Source: Alphaproteobacteria bacterium (GTDB taxonomy: Bacteria > Pseudomonadota > Alphaproteobacteria > CAAGCB01 > CAG-977). From it: a stretch of 35,889 bases of DNA. Under the pieces are notes generated by a model. The model had not been told where the DNA came from, did no database searches, and saw only the letters and a list, made by a program, of their open reading frames with translations. Of this stretch, positions 1 through 8,821 are shown piece after piece. Each line of letters opens with the position of its first letter. The first letter of the stretch is position 1. The DNA lies in assembly GCA_017480385.1 (NCBI GenBank), contig JAFVAT010000002.1, positions 1 through 35,889 of the forward strand, written 5' to 3'. Position numbers and translations under genes: made by a program.

Positions 1-110
1 ATCTCGTAGCGTTTTTCCCCATAGAATACTTTGCGGCGATATTTCGGCGCGAATACTATGTGATATTTGCAGTTCCATGCTGTATGTGATAATGTCTTTA
101 CATCATTCAT
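1..110 (-). CDS. tnpA: IS200-like transposase TnpA, N-terminal fragment
   Basis: Reading the minus strand from an ATG at 110 gives about 36 codons that leave the window. The peptide starts MNDVKTLSHT and continues through WNCKYHIVFAPKYRRKVFYG, the highly conserved N-terminus of Y1 (HUH) single-strand transposases of the IS200/IS605 family. The HUH motif and catalytic tyrosine lie further downstream, outside the window. The start is supported by AAGGAG seven bases upstream (118-123 on the minus strand). Known role of the family: cutting and rejoining the top strand at hairpin-guided sites to excise and insert the element. Family assignment is firm; activity cannot be judged from the fragment. 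Confidence 0.9.
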   Translation of the reverse strand, partial: MNDVKTLSHTAWNCKYHIVFAPKYRRKVFYGEKRYE

Positions 111-114
111 TGTT

Positions 115-167
115 AAACTCCTTAGTTGCAGTTGCCAGACCGCAGTCTGAGTTTACCTAAGGAGTTT
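115..167 (-). promoter_or_regulatory. Inverted repeat sequestering the tnpA ribosome-binding site
   Basis: 115-125 (AAACTCCTTAG) and 157-167 (CTAAGGAGTTT) are a perfect 11-bp inverted repeat. In the tnpA transcript (minus strand) the downstream arm contains the AAGGAG Shine-Dalgarno, so folding would hide it. A second small hairpin (CAGAC/GTCTG, 136-149) sits inside the loop. IS200 elements are known to repress transposase translation with such a leader. On the plus strand the same arm runs into a T-tract (165-171), so it could also act as a terminator in that direction. Confidence 0.7.
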
Positions 168-195
168 TTTTGTGCATAGCTATAAGCTTTCCGGA

Positions 196-216
196 ACCAC
201 GCGCCTAGCGCGTGGT
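196..216. repeat. Subterminal IS200-type hairpin
   Basis: ACCACGCGC (196-204) and GCGCGTGGT (208-216) form a perfect 9-bp, GC-rich stem with a CTA loop. Its place upstream of tnpA matches the left-end imperfect palindrome that the TnpA dimer binds in IS200/IS605 elements. It is not followed by a T-tract, so I do not read it as a terminator. Confidence 0.65.
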
Positions 217-227
217 CTTCAGAGTAC

Positions 228-262
228 AAAAAAGACTACCTTAATAAGTAGTCTTTCTTTTT
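228..262 (-). terminator. Rho-independent terminator of the autotransporter gene, probably bidirectional
   Basis: AAAGACTAC (231-239) and GTAGTCTTT (248-256) form a perfect 9-bp stem with an 8-base loop. In minus-strand transcripts, which arrive from the autotransporter stop at 264, the stem is followed by a short U-run; on the plus strand it is followed by CTTTTT (257-262). It lies immediately after the autotransporter stop codon and separates that gene from the IS element. Confidence 0.8.
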
Positions 263-263
263 A

Positions 264-3200
264 TCAGAATGAATACCTGAAAGTCGCCATTAACGTATGC
301 GATAAATAATCAGGCCTCCATTCCAAATTATACCCGGCGGATAGATCGACGTGATCTCCATACAGCCAAGAAATAGAAGCCCCCAATTCGGCTCCGATCG
401 CTTTAAAGTCATCGCCGGTAACCGTATAAGTGCTTCCGTTCGGCAGGTTTACAACCGCGTCTTCGCTGGAAGCCGTCAGGTCGTAAGTAACGACCGCAGA
501 AAATTCGCTGTGCCAGGAAGATGTTTCCGTCTTTGACCAATCCTTATTCATGCGGGCCTCGGCAACCAAAGTCATGACATCAGTCGAAATCGCCCCGATA
601 TCCTGCCCTATTTCATCTTGGTGTGCTTTGCGCTTGGACGAAACATAACGCAGCCCGACCGCCGGCGTAAAAGAATGCATTTCTTTGCCGACCATTACGG
701 AAGCGCCGAAAGACGATCCGTCATATTCATCACCGATGGTCATACCGGAAATATTTTTGTTTTCTTTATAGCTCATAGAAGTCATGTTCAATACTGAACT
801 GACGAACCAATCCGACGGCTTGTACATGCCGTACACAAAGAATGAATTGCCGTCCACGTCGGTCGAACGCTGCAGCGTATCAACGCTTGAAGAAGTGGAA
901 GCATATCCAGCGCCTAAAGCGAAAACATCGAACAGCTGAACGTCTGCGCCGAACGCAAAGCCTGTCGTATCGCCGGAAAAGCCTTCCGGTTTGCTGGAGG
1001 ACAAATATTCTGAAGTGTTATAGAACGTTTGAGCCCATAAACCGAATTCCTTAGCGCTGGAATAATTAGTTTTCTTTTTAGCCCACCGTTTGCGTTCAGC
1101 CGTCGTTTCGATTTGTTCCTGAGAACCGGGTATGACACGGCGCTGGTAAGCCGGTTTGGCTCTGGTAACGGGCTGATCTTCCTGATCATAATACCCGGCG
1201 CGACGGTAATAATCCGAAGAACGCATAAAACGAGCTTTATACGGTGAACCGCCCGCGCGGCCATACATTTTTTGGATATCTTGGAACGTTCTGGACGCAT
1301 TGCCCAAATTGCCCAGCAATCTGTTCAAACGCCCTGACAAAGTGTTGGAAATTTTAGACTGCAAAGCAATCGGCTGACGGGACATCGCATTCGTGACATC
1401 CGGTGCCAAAGCCGTCAAAGCGTTCAAATAAGACCGCGAAGTCCCGTTTTGTGACAAAGCATCCAAATGTTCCGCAACCGTGAAAGCTTTTGTATCGAAA
1501 TCAAACAATTCGCCGTCCAAGAAAGCCGCCGCCGTATTGATTTGGTTCTGATTCCCAGCTTCTGATTCTGCATATTCACCGGCACTGAACACCTGTTTCA
1601 GCCGATAACGCAAACCGTCGCTTGTATCTCCTTCTTTTTTAAAGTCATAACGATTATTACTGAATATGAATTCACCATTTGTTGTTCCGTTAGAAATTTG
1701 AAATACAGTTCCTTCTTCCGTCGTACGTACGCCATAATCAATTTTCAAATCAAGCGCAACATCGTTTCGAATATCTAATTCTGCATTGTTTTTCAAAATG
1801 ATGCGACCATACCCTGTATCTTGAACAACACCGGCATCATCAACGGCGTTACGGGAAATGCGCATCGCAAACGTAGAAGAATTATCAAAGGTCAATCGAC
1901 CGGATTGAACGGTTAAAACATGCGTGTCAAGGCTGAGTGTCCCTCCGTTAATTGATCCGCCATTTGAGATTGTCGCGTCTTTTTCAAAGATAAGTTTCCC
2001 TTGAGCAACTTCGAAATTGCCGATTGTTACAGCACCGGCTCCTCTGCCACTGAATAAAACTTCACCAGTTTCACTAACCGTCAACGAGTTAATATTGGCA
2101 GTTTCACGGAAAGAAGCCAAACCGTTTTTAATCGAAACGACATTAATAGCAGAGTTTTGATTAAAATACGTTTTTGCCTCATTCAATTCTAAAGTATCAA
2201 AATTTGTTGTTGTATTGCCAAAAACTAATGTGCCCCTATCGGCTTTAATCGTTCCATAATATTCAGAGGCATAATTGAACCGCGCGCTAGCATCGCCCTG
2301 CAGATACAAAGTCCCTCCTGCGTTACCGTCTAATCGACCAGTCCCTGAAAATTCGGAAGTGACCGTTACCGTCACACCATTTTGGATATTAATCCTCCCA
2401 TCAGCCGAAGAATATTTCAACGTCCCAATAGTCGAATTGCCGACAAAGTCAATCATACCTTTTCCGACCGTAACGCTGGTCAATGCATTGCCGCCCGTCG
2501 AAAATTGAACAGTGTCATTGGTATCGCCTATTGCGACAAAAGAACCGGCCCCGTAAACGGCTCCGACGGCAGAGGGACCTGCTGTATACGTCTGAGCAAG
2601 TGTTTTAACGCTTAAAACGGCAGAGGGATTCGCCAAATTGATATATCCGCCATCTACAAAAGTCAAAGCATCGATGCTGATCGCGTTATACAACTCTGCC
2701 GCTCCGCCCGATATTTTCAATTTAGCTAAATTGCTCAACGGCGCCTTGAACGAGGAAACCAGCTGATTGCCTTCGCTGTCCGCTTTATATATCAGGTTCA
2801 GAGTTCCTTTGCCCGTAATGGCATTTGTCCCGTTCGTATTGATCTGGCCGACCGACAGAACATAACCTTCTTCAATATTCAGCGTCCCACCATTCGAAGA
2901 CAAGAATCCGATCGCTTTAATTCCTTGGTTTGTTTTGATATTGGCTTTTCCCTGTCCGATTTTGATCGTTCCGTCAAAGCCGGCATCGGACATAGCGAAG
3001 GTTCCCGTTGCCGTTCCGGTCAAATTAAGAATTCCGCCCCCCGCCAATGTATTGCCACCGTTAACCATAATGTCCGAAGAAACATTCAAAACAGTATATT
3101 CATTGCCAATTGTTAATGTTCCACCTGAACTACCGTCAAAGACCACTTTGGAAAGAGTCGTTGTCAGAACATTATCTGCAGAGCCATTGGCTAAAACCAA

Positions 3201-6200
3201 AGAGCTCCCTGTTGTTGTTCCGTCTATTGTCATCGTTCCGCCGATTGTATTGCCAGCCCCTGAAAGCGTGATTGTACTGCCTTCATTCGCCGTAACGTTT
3301 CCGGAAATAGCCGCATTGCCGTTAAAGGCCAGCTCCGTTGATTCTTCAGCCGTTACGTTTCCGGAAACAGATGTATTCCCCTTAAAGGTCAGCAACGCCG
3401 CTTTTTCAGCCGTAACGTCTCCAGAAATGACGGCATTGCCGTTAAAGGTCAGCTTGGTTGATTCTTCAGCCGTCACATTTCCTGTTAAAACGGCATCATG
3501 TATAATTGTGGCAATTGCCCTGTCAGTTACGGTCAAATTTTTCAGACTGCTCAAAGAGCTGTAAATATTAATACTGTCACTTTCTGCCAGATTCAACGTA
3601 CCGCTGCCGGTAACAACAGTTGTCGGAGAGGAGGTCTCTGAACTTGGTCCCAAATTGCTTCTGACGGTCAGCGTTTTGCCGTCAGCAATGTTCACAGTCG
3701 ATTTCTGCCCACCGTTTGAACCGGCCTTTAAAGTCAGCCCTGTTCCCGAACTGCCAACCTGCGTATCCGTATTGATATACGCCATAGCGCCGCCTTCAAC
3801 GGTCAGCATATTCAAATCTTGCAGACTGGAAGAAAAATACCCTTTTGCCGTCGTGCCCGACAAAATCAAAGCAGAATTAGCCGCAGTTCCCGTAATTTTC
3901 GTCTCTGCATAATCCGCCCGAATGGTATTTAGAACGGTAATTTTTCCTTTTAAATCAAGCGTCCCACTTTGATCAGAAAAAGAAATATTCCTAAAGCCGG
4001 ATCCGCCTTCGATATTCAGCGTCCCCCTGCCGGTGATCAGGTTAGCCAAATAATGACCGGAATCGGTTTCATAATCGTTTTTAATTGTGCCGCCACCTTG
4101 CAAATTAAGCGTGCCAGAGCCGTACACATACGGCGTCTTATCATTTCCGAATGCATTGGCGATTGTTAACATTCCCTTATTTACGATAACGGTCGCTTTT
4201 GAATTGCCTACCGTTATATCACTCGCATCTTTTTCCTGATACCCGAAATTAAATGTATCGATTTTGGATTCGCCGGTATAGCTGAAAGTCATTGTCCCAG
4301 CTTTGAAACTAGTACCGTGATACCCTCCGAAATTCAATGTATCTAACAATACCTGACCGGCGAAAGAGGATCCGTTCCCATCAACCAGGTTCAGCGTGCC
4401 GCCGGCGGTTTCGCCTTCGGTCCGCCCGCTGATAACATTGCTTGACAATGATTGAACCGAGCAGTTGTTTGTTCTGGTACAGGCGTACTCATCTGTATCT
4501 GTCGGATCATCAGTCAGTGTCAGAATTGCATTATCTGTCAAGACTAATGTTCCGCCCTCAGACGAAGTAAATTCCACACTGCCCAATTCCAGATTGCTGG
4601 TAATTGTTGCGGTTCCCGTTCCGATCTGCAATCCGCCCAAATATTTGATGACCTCGCCTGCGCCACCTGTGCCGCCAAAGTTAATATCAACCCCGTCCAA
4701 CAGACGCAAAATTCCCTGACCCGAAATGGAATTGCCTGTGCCGCTGAATTCTCCCGGATTTTGCTTCAACGCTAAAATTGCATTTTCACCGACTAAATTA
4801 ATTGTACCATTATTCAATTCCAAACGGTTTAACGTCAACATACCGTTTTTCAAATTGACGATACCATATTCCACCGTCATATTGCCGATAATATCATCAT
4901 ATCCCGTCTGACTGTTAAAATCCGCCGTTACTTCATTTCCGTCGCCGGCTGTGCCTCGAACAATGACCTTGCTACTGTCACCGTCCATTTTCATACGGCC
5001 TTGAAAGTCGGCTTTCCCTGTAATGATCAATGTTCCGGCCCCTTCAATGGTCCCCATTGCTTCCTGATCCCCTTTTGTTGCCAAATTCTCAACTGTCAGG
5101 GTTCCATTGACATCAACTGTAGATCCTTTAAAAGCCGTTAATTCTTTCACAAAAGCCGCCCCGTTTGAATCAATTGTAAATGTGCTGGCGTTAATAACAT
5201 TCCCGAAATCAACTGTATCAACATACAGCGCGCCACTTTGAACCGTTGCTGTACCCTGCGTCATTTTCAACGTTTTAAACGAAACACTGTGTGAATCAAA
5301 CAACGCCTCCGCGCCGTTTTCGACATTAACCGTCAGATGTTCGCTTGCAAACGCCAACAGATCGCCGTTTTCATCATAAACGTCTTTATCTGCAAAGGTC
5401 AGCGTCATGCCGTCTTTGATTGTCAACACCCCCGGCTGAACATCTTTGTCTCCCGAACTGACTATTTTCCCCTGAACAAAATCATAATAGGACCATGATT
5501 GCGTACCGCTGGTAATGATTTGGGACGTATTCCAGATCGTTGAAGATGCCGTCAGCGTTAACGGATGATCAGATCCCACCGGTTCAGAGTAAAAAATGAT
5601 TTTACCGTCATCAAAGTTTAATTCCTTAACAACCAGTTCGGCACCCAAGATCAAAGTGGAGTTCTTTAAATTAACCTGGTCAATAAGCGTACGCCCGGTA
5701 ATACGAATCACGCCCGGATCACCTACTCCGGATCCCGCTGTACCGTTTAAAACAGATAAAGAAGTTGTATCGGTTACATTGCCGGTTGCAAAAGTAACAG
5801 ACCCACGTCCCAAAGAAATAGTGCCAAACGAAATCAAAGATCCGAATTCCGCACTGGCCGTTTCAGACAACTTTAATTCACCGCTGCCGATCAGGCTGCC
5901 GCTTAATTTAATATTGTTTTCAATCGATAGGGTAGAGGAAATATTCAAAATTGAAGAAGCATTTTCCTGCATAAAGCCCTTAACCGTAACCGGAGCATCA
6001 ATGTTCAGCCTCCCATATTGCAGCAGGATATTTCCCTCATTCCATGTAAGAGCAGAACTGATTGTAAATGTTCCGAGATCTCTACTATCCGCAAAATACA
6101 ATGCCAGTGTTCCGCCGCCGTTGAAGCCATAGGTGGACGACTGAGCCTCAATCGAACCGGTTTTCCCCTGTAATGTTAATGTTCTGTCTTCCTCGATCGT

Positions 6201-7997
6201 AAAGCGACCGCCTATAATATTAATCGTGTTTTCCGGTGCTTCAATCGACAGATTGGCATTGGTTCCGGTATCTACGCCGTCGCCGTTTTGATTCTGACCG
6301 ATAAACCAGTTTCCGCCGGAAATATTAATGTTGCCGGAATTGGACGAATACATATAAATTGACGAATCTTTAGAAATATAAAAATTCCCGCCGGAAATAT
6401 TAATATTGCCCGCTGTATAAACATCATTTCTATTTGATCCGTCACACCCGCTTTCTGATATGGTGCATGTATAAAAGGTGCTGATAGGATTCCCCTTGCG
6501 GATCTTGATTGCACCATAGAAAATTCCGTTGCTGATCGCCAAATTGCTGCTGAATGCTTCAGAATAGTAAGATACTAGGTCATTCAAAGTGTTACCTTCA
6601 AAATCCTGATTTATTTTAAGCCCGGGATTAAAAGAACCTTTAGCCCCGATATAGCCGGAATAATCCCATAGAACTCCGCCGTTAAAATCAAAGACCGGCG
6701 TTCCGGAGCGGGCTTCAATGTTAAGTCCCGATGAATCGTAAGAATAGTATCCTGCCGAATAGGTATCAGCAGTAGAAGGTTCCAGATATGCCTCGCCCTG
6801 TATCGAAGCTGTAGGAATGCCCGTTGTTGTTACATCACTGCCTGCCGGACCAAGGATATAAAGTCTTCCGTCGGAAATTCCGCCTGTCGGGATCAGCGTC
6901 GTATCATTAACAAGCACAGTATCTCTGTTATTTACGTACAATTTCGCGCCGCTTTCCTTTGTAATCAAAGCGTTGTTGTCCAAAAACAGCGAATCTACAT
7001 AGGTTGTCCCGTTAACGTTCAATTGCCCCGCCACATGCAACGAGCTCAGGTAAACATTGCCGTTAAAAAAGGAGGCGTCTGATGTGCTTGTCAAATATAA
7101 CGATCCGACCTGATTTTCTGCGCTGTTGACATTCCTCAGCGTCGCCGATCCGGTTGTTACCGTTTTACCTGATGCGATATTTAATGTCCCGCTCGATGCA
7201 GTCAAAGTATTCAAATACACATTCCCATTCAAGCTGCTTGTGCCCGTTCCGGTTATGTTTAACGTTCCCCGCTGCGTGGAATTAATATCATACGCCGTTA
7301 TTGTGTTAACCTGTAAGGTAGAATTCTCCCCTTCGTTAAACGTAATCTTATTTCCAGACCCTGCCGTTAAAGTTCCAACGTTTGCTTGGTAATTGCTTAT
7401 ATGAAATGTTCCTTTATCAGCAGACGCAAAACGGACGTTCGTGATGTTTGTACCGGCATCAGTATAAGCAACCGACACGTCTTCAGAACCAACAACTAAA
7501 TTCGCCAATGTGTGGCCGCCGGTTGAATCTATATACCCTTCATCCTGATGTAATGTTCCCGTTCCGAAAACGACGGCTTTACCGGAAGCTATATTTCCAA
7601 CATATAAATGTCCGTTATTAACAATTAATGTCCCGTCATTCAGGACAATTTCATTTACAGAAGAAGTCCTTGAACCGGAAAATGTTAGAGACGGATTATA
7701 CTCCTCATCGTCATATATAGTACCCGTTATAGTATCTAAATACACGCTGCCGGCAAATGAGGCTGAGTCTTGCACTTCAAGCGTTCCCTGCTGTGTGGAA
7801 GAGGTGTTAATATTTACCGCGGAAAAAACGCCGGTCGCGGTTAAAGTGTCTGTAATTTCACATGTTCCCGTATTTGCTCCGTCAATACACGCCGCCGCCA
7901 AAGCCGGGTTTGCAGGCATCAGCCAAACGGTCGCCGTTAATGCCGTCGATATCATTAATCGGGTTTTATAGGAATGTATCTTTTTAATCAACTGCAT
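264..7997 (-). CDS. Giant autotransporter adhesin-like protein (type Va secretion)
   Basis: About 2577 residues. I chose the ATG at 7997, which has GAGGG just upstream and opens a normal signal peptide (basic MQLIKKIHSYK, hydrophobic core, cut near ALA-A at about residue 35); the longer frame to 8081 begins with TTG inside tlyA and adds a non-signal leader. The passenger is a long run of short beta-strand repeats rich in G, T, N and S with recurrent GTLNL/GSGTL-type turns, as in autotransporter beta-helices. Before the barrel comes the usual ALAPDV...RL helix-linker region. The last 262 residues (about 2316-2577, DNA 267-1052) alternate as beta-barrel strands and end in YSF, with the terminal Phe expected for Bam recognition. 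Three close Cys pairs occur in the passenger. Known role: the barrel inserts in the outer membrane and the passenger is exposed. Ligand unknown. Nothing resembling a passenger protease triad was evident. Confidence 0.9.
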   Translation of the reverse strand: MQLIKKIHSYKTRLMISTALTATVWLMPANPALAAACIDGANTGTCEITDTLTATGVFSAVNINTSSTQQGTLEVQDSASFAGSVYLDTITGTIYDDEEYNPSLTFSGSRTSSVNEIVLNDGTLIVNNGHLYVGNIASGKAVVFGTGTLHQDEGYIDSTGGHTLANLVVGSEDVSVAYTDAGTNITNVRFASADKGTFHISNYQANVGTLTAGSGNKITFNEGENSTLQVNTITAYDINSTQRGTLNITGTGTSSLNGNVYLNTLTASSGTLNIASGKTVTTGSATLRNVNSAENQVGSLYLTSTSDASFFNGNVYLSSLHVAGQLNVNGTTYVDSLFLDNNALITKESGAKLYVNNRDTVLVNDTTLIPTGGISDGRLYILGPAGSDVTTTGIPTASIQGEAYLEPSTADTYSAGYYSYDSSGLNIEARSGTPVFDFNGGVLWDYSGYIGAKGSFNPGLKINQDFEGNTLNDLVSYYSEAFSSNLAISNGIFYGAIKIRKGNPISTFYTCTISESGCDGSNRNDVYTAGNINISGGNFYISKDSSIYMYSSNSGNINISGGNWFIGQNQNGDGVDTGTNANLSIEAPENTINIIGGRFTIEEDRTLTLQGKTGSIEAQSSTYGFNGGGTLALYFADSRDLGTFTISSALTWNEGNILLQYGRLNIDAPVTVKGFMQENASSILNISSTLSIENNIKLSGSLIGSGELKLSETASAEFGSLISFGTISLGRGSVTFATGNVTDTTSLSVLNGTAGSGVGDPGVIRITGRTLIDQVNLKNSTLILGAELVVKELNFDDGKIIFYSEPVGSDHPLTLTASSTIWNTSQIITSGTQSWSYYDFVQGKIVSSGDKDVQPGVLTIKDGMTLTFADKDVYDENGDLLAFASEHLTVNVENGAEALFDSHSVSFKTLKMTQGTATVQSGALYVDTVDFGNVINASTFTIDSNGAAFVKELTAFKGSTVDVNGTLTVENLATKGDQEAMGTIEGAGTLIITGKADFQGRMKMDGDSSKVIVRGTAGDGNEVTADFNSQTGYDDIIGNMTVEYGIVNLKNGMLTLNRLELNNGTINLVGENAILALKQNPGEFSGTGNSISGQGILRLLDGVDINFGGTGGAGEVIKYLGGLQIGTGTATITSNLELGSVEFTSSEGGTLVLTDNAILTLTDDPTDTDEYACTRTNNCSVQSLSSNVISGRTEGETAGGTLNLVDGNGSSFAGQVLLDTLNFGGYHGTSFKAGTMTFSYTGESKIDTFNFGYQEKDASDITVGNSKATVIVNKGMLTIANAFGNDKTPYVYGSGTLNLQGGGTIKNDYETDSGHYLANLITGRGTLNIEGGSGFRNISFSDQSGTLDLKGKITVLNTIRADYAETKITGTAANSALILSGTTAKGYFSSSLQDLNMLTVEGGAMAYINTDTQVGSSGTGLTLKAGSNGGQKSTVNIADGKTLTVRSNLGPSSETSSPTTVVTGSGTLNLAESDSINIYSSLSSLKNLTVTDRAIATIIHDAVLTGNVTAEESTKLTFNGNAVISGDVTAEKAALLTFKGNTSVSGNVTAEESTELAFNGNAAISGNVTANEGSTITLSGAGNTIGGTMTIDGTTTGSSLVLANGSADNVLTTTLSKVVFDGSSGGTLTIGNEYTVLNVSSDIMVNGGNTLAGGGILNLTGTATGTFAMSDAGFDGTIKIGQGKANIKTNQGIKAIGFLSSNGGTLNIEEGYVLSVGQINTNGTNAITGKGTLNLIYKADSEGNQLVSSFKAPLSNLAKLKISGGAAELYNAISIDALTFVDGGYINLANPSAVLSVKTLAQTYTAGPSAVGAVYGAGSFVAIGDTNDTVQFSTGGNALTSVTVGKGMIDFVGNSTIGTLKYSSADGRINIQNGVTVTVTSEFSGTGRLDGNAGGTLYLQGDASARFNYASEYYGTIKADRGTLVFGNTTTNFDTLELNEAKTYFNQNSAINVVSIKNGLASFRETANINSLTVSETGEVLFSGRGAGAVTIGNFEVAQGKLIFEKDATISNGGSINGGTLSLDTHVLTVQSGRLTFDNSSTFAMRISRNAVDDAGVVQDTGYGRIILKNNAELDIRNDVALDLKIDYGVRTTEEGTVFQISNGTTNGEFIFSNNRYDFKKEGDTSDGLRYRLKQVFSAGEYAESEAGNQNQINTAAAFLDGELFDFDTKAFTVAEHLDALSQNGTSRSYLNALTALAPDVTNAMSRQPIALQSKISNTLSGRLNRLLGNLGNASRTFQDIQKMYGRAGGSPYKARFMRSSDYYRRAGYYDQEDQPVTRAKPAYQRRVIPGSQEQIETTAERKRWAKKKTNYSSAKEFGLWAQTFYNTSEYLSSSKPEGFSGDTTGFAFGADVQLFDVFALGAGYASTSSSVDTLQRSTDVDGNSFFVYGMYKPSDWFVSSVLNMTSMSYKENKNISGMTIGDEYDGSSFGASVMVGKEMHSFTPAVGLRYVSSKRKAHQDEIGQDIGAISTDVMTLVAEARMNKDWSKTETSSWHSEFSAVVTYDLTASSEDAVVNLPNGSTYTVTGDDFKAIGAELGASISWLYGDHVDLSAGYNLEWRPDYLSHTLMATFRYSF
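3301..3480 (-). repeat. Three tandem 60-bp repeats in the autotransporter passenger
   Basis: 3301-3360, 3361-3420 and 3421-3480 are three in-frame 60-bp copies, each encoding a 20-residue unit of the form (N/D)VTAE...L.F.GN...SG. The outer two copies are more like each other (NVTAEEST.L.FNGNA.ISG) than either is to the middle one. Flanking units at 3241-3300 and 3481-3540 keep only the edges of the pattern. Each unit would be about one beta-helix rung, so copy number changes lengthen or shorten the passenger without a frameshift. Confidence 0.85.
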
Positions 7998-8070
7998 GGT
8001 ACCCTCTATAGACGTATGCACCCTATAGCCTAAAAGAAATTGATTAAAAAAAACTTTCGCTTTAACTTTT

Positions 8071-8817
8071 TTAGCCGTCAAAAAACGCGGCTGAAATCAA
8101 AAATTCAATATTGCCTTCCGGTCCCTTAATCGGGCTGGGGGTCAGACTTTTCACCGTCCAGCCGGGCAAACCGTCTATCCATTCCCGGACATGCGCGCAC
8201 ACCGACGCATGCAGTTCGGGATCCCGAACAACCCCGTTTTCACCGACCTGATGACGTTCGACTTCGAATTGCGGCTTGATCAGCGCGATTAAAAAAGCGC
8301 CCGTTTTCTTCGCAAAACTCATCGGTTTGGGCAAAACGTTTTCCAAACGGATAAAGCTGGCGTCACACACAATCAAATCTATTTCCTCCGGAATATGTTC
8401 CGGCGTCAAATACCGCGCGTTCATGCGTTCCAAAACAACAACCCGGTCATCAGTCCTTAATTTCTGCGCCAGCTGACCGTATCCCACGTCTACAGCATAT
8501 ACCCTTTTGGCTCCCTGCGTCAACAAAACGTCCGTAAAACCGCCCGTCGAACACCCGACGTCAAGGCAAACCAGCCCCGTCGGGTCTATGCCCGAATCGT
8601 CCAATCCCTTAACCAGTTTCAATCCTCCGCGCGACACCCACGGAAACGCTTTGCTCTTCACGGTTAAAACCGAATCGGATTTCAACACTTCTCCCGCTTT
8701 ATCAATGCGTTTTGTCCCGCACAAAACGACGCCGGACATGATCAGCGCCTGCGCTTTCGCCGCGTTTTCCGCCAATCCCTGCTCCACCAGCAGCAAATCC
8801 GCGCGTTGTTTTTTCAT
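8071..8817 (-). CDS. tlyA: TlyA-family rRNA 2'-O-methyltransferase (S4 domain plus FtsJ-like domain)
   Basis: 248 residues. The N-terminus (about 1-65) is an S4 RNA-binding domain (RADLLLVEQGLA...); it is followed by SRGGLKL and a Rossmann methyltransferase with the AdoMet loop DVGCSTGGFTD at about residue 85 and DLIVCDASFI further on, typical of TlyA/FtsJ proteins. Known members methylate ribose 2'-OH of 16S and/or 23S rRNA; some are also reported as haemolysins, a role I do not infer here. It is the last gene of the xseB-ispA-dxs-tlyA block, starting four bases after the dxs stop, an order frequent in Alphaproteobacteria. The usual Ala in DVGASTGG is Cys here. Confidence 0.9.
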   Translation of the reverse strand: MKKQRADLLLVEQGLAENAAKAQALIMSGVVLCGTKRIDKAGEVLKSDSVLTVKSKAFPWVSRGGLKLVKGLDDSGIDPTGLVCLDVGCSTGGFTDVLLTQGAKRVYAVDVGYGQLAQKLRTDDRVVVLERMNARYLTPEHIPEEIDLIVCDASFIRLENVLPKPMSFAKKTGAFLIALIKPQFEVERHQVGENGVVRDPELHASVCAHVREWIDGLPGWTVKSLTPSPIKGPEGNIEFLISAAFFDG

Positions 8818-8821
8818 CGCT

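Larger units (their letters stand above)
1..225 (-). mobile_element. IS200/IS605-family insertion sequence, 5' end only (truncated by window edge)
   Basis: The left edge holds the 5' part of an IS200-type element read on the minus strand: the start of a Y1 transposase gene (1-110), a ribosome-site-sequestering inverted repeat (115-167) and a subterminal perfect hairpin (196-216). These three parts in this order are the usual left end of IS200/IS605 elements, which move as single-stranded DNA and carry subterminal hairpins instead of terminal inverted repeats. The outer boundary is not defined; I place it between the hairpin and the autotransporter terminator, roughly 217-230, because such elements make no target duplication that would mark it. 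Whether the element is intact cannot be seen here. Confidence 0.8.

Noticed and set aside
3301-3480. 60-bp repeats as a CRISPR-like array
   Set aside because: The repeats are directly adjacent without spacers, in frame in a coding region, and encode beta-helix units.
2935-3564. Plus-strand open frame of 209 codons inside the autotransporter
   Set aside because: It is antisense to the passenger, has a repeat-driven composition (V, P, S) mirroring the beta-helix codons, and no ribosome site was evident.
5596-6132. Plus-strand open frame of 178 codons inside the autotransporter
   Set aside because: Antisense shadow of the passenger without recognisable motifs.
7998-8081. Upstream extension of the autotransporter frame to a TTG at 8081
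   Set aside because: It adds 28 residues before a normal signal peptide, starts with TTG inside tlyA, and the ATG at 7997 has its own ribosome site.
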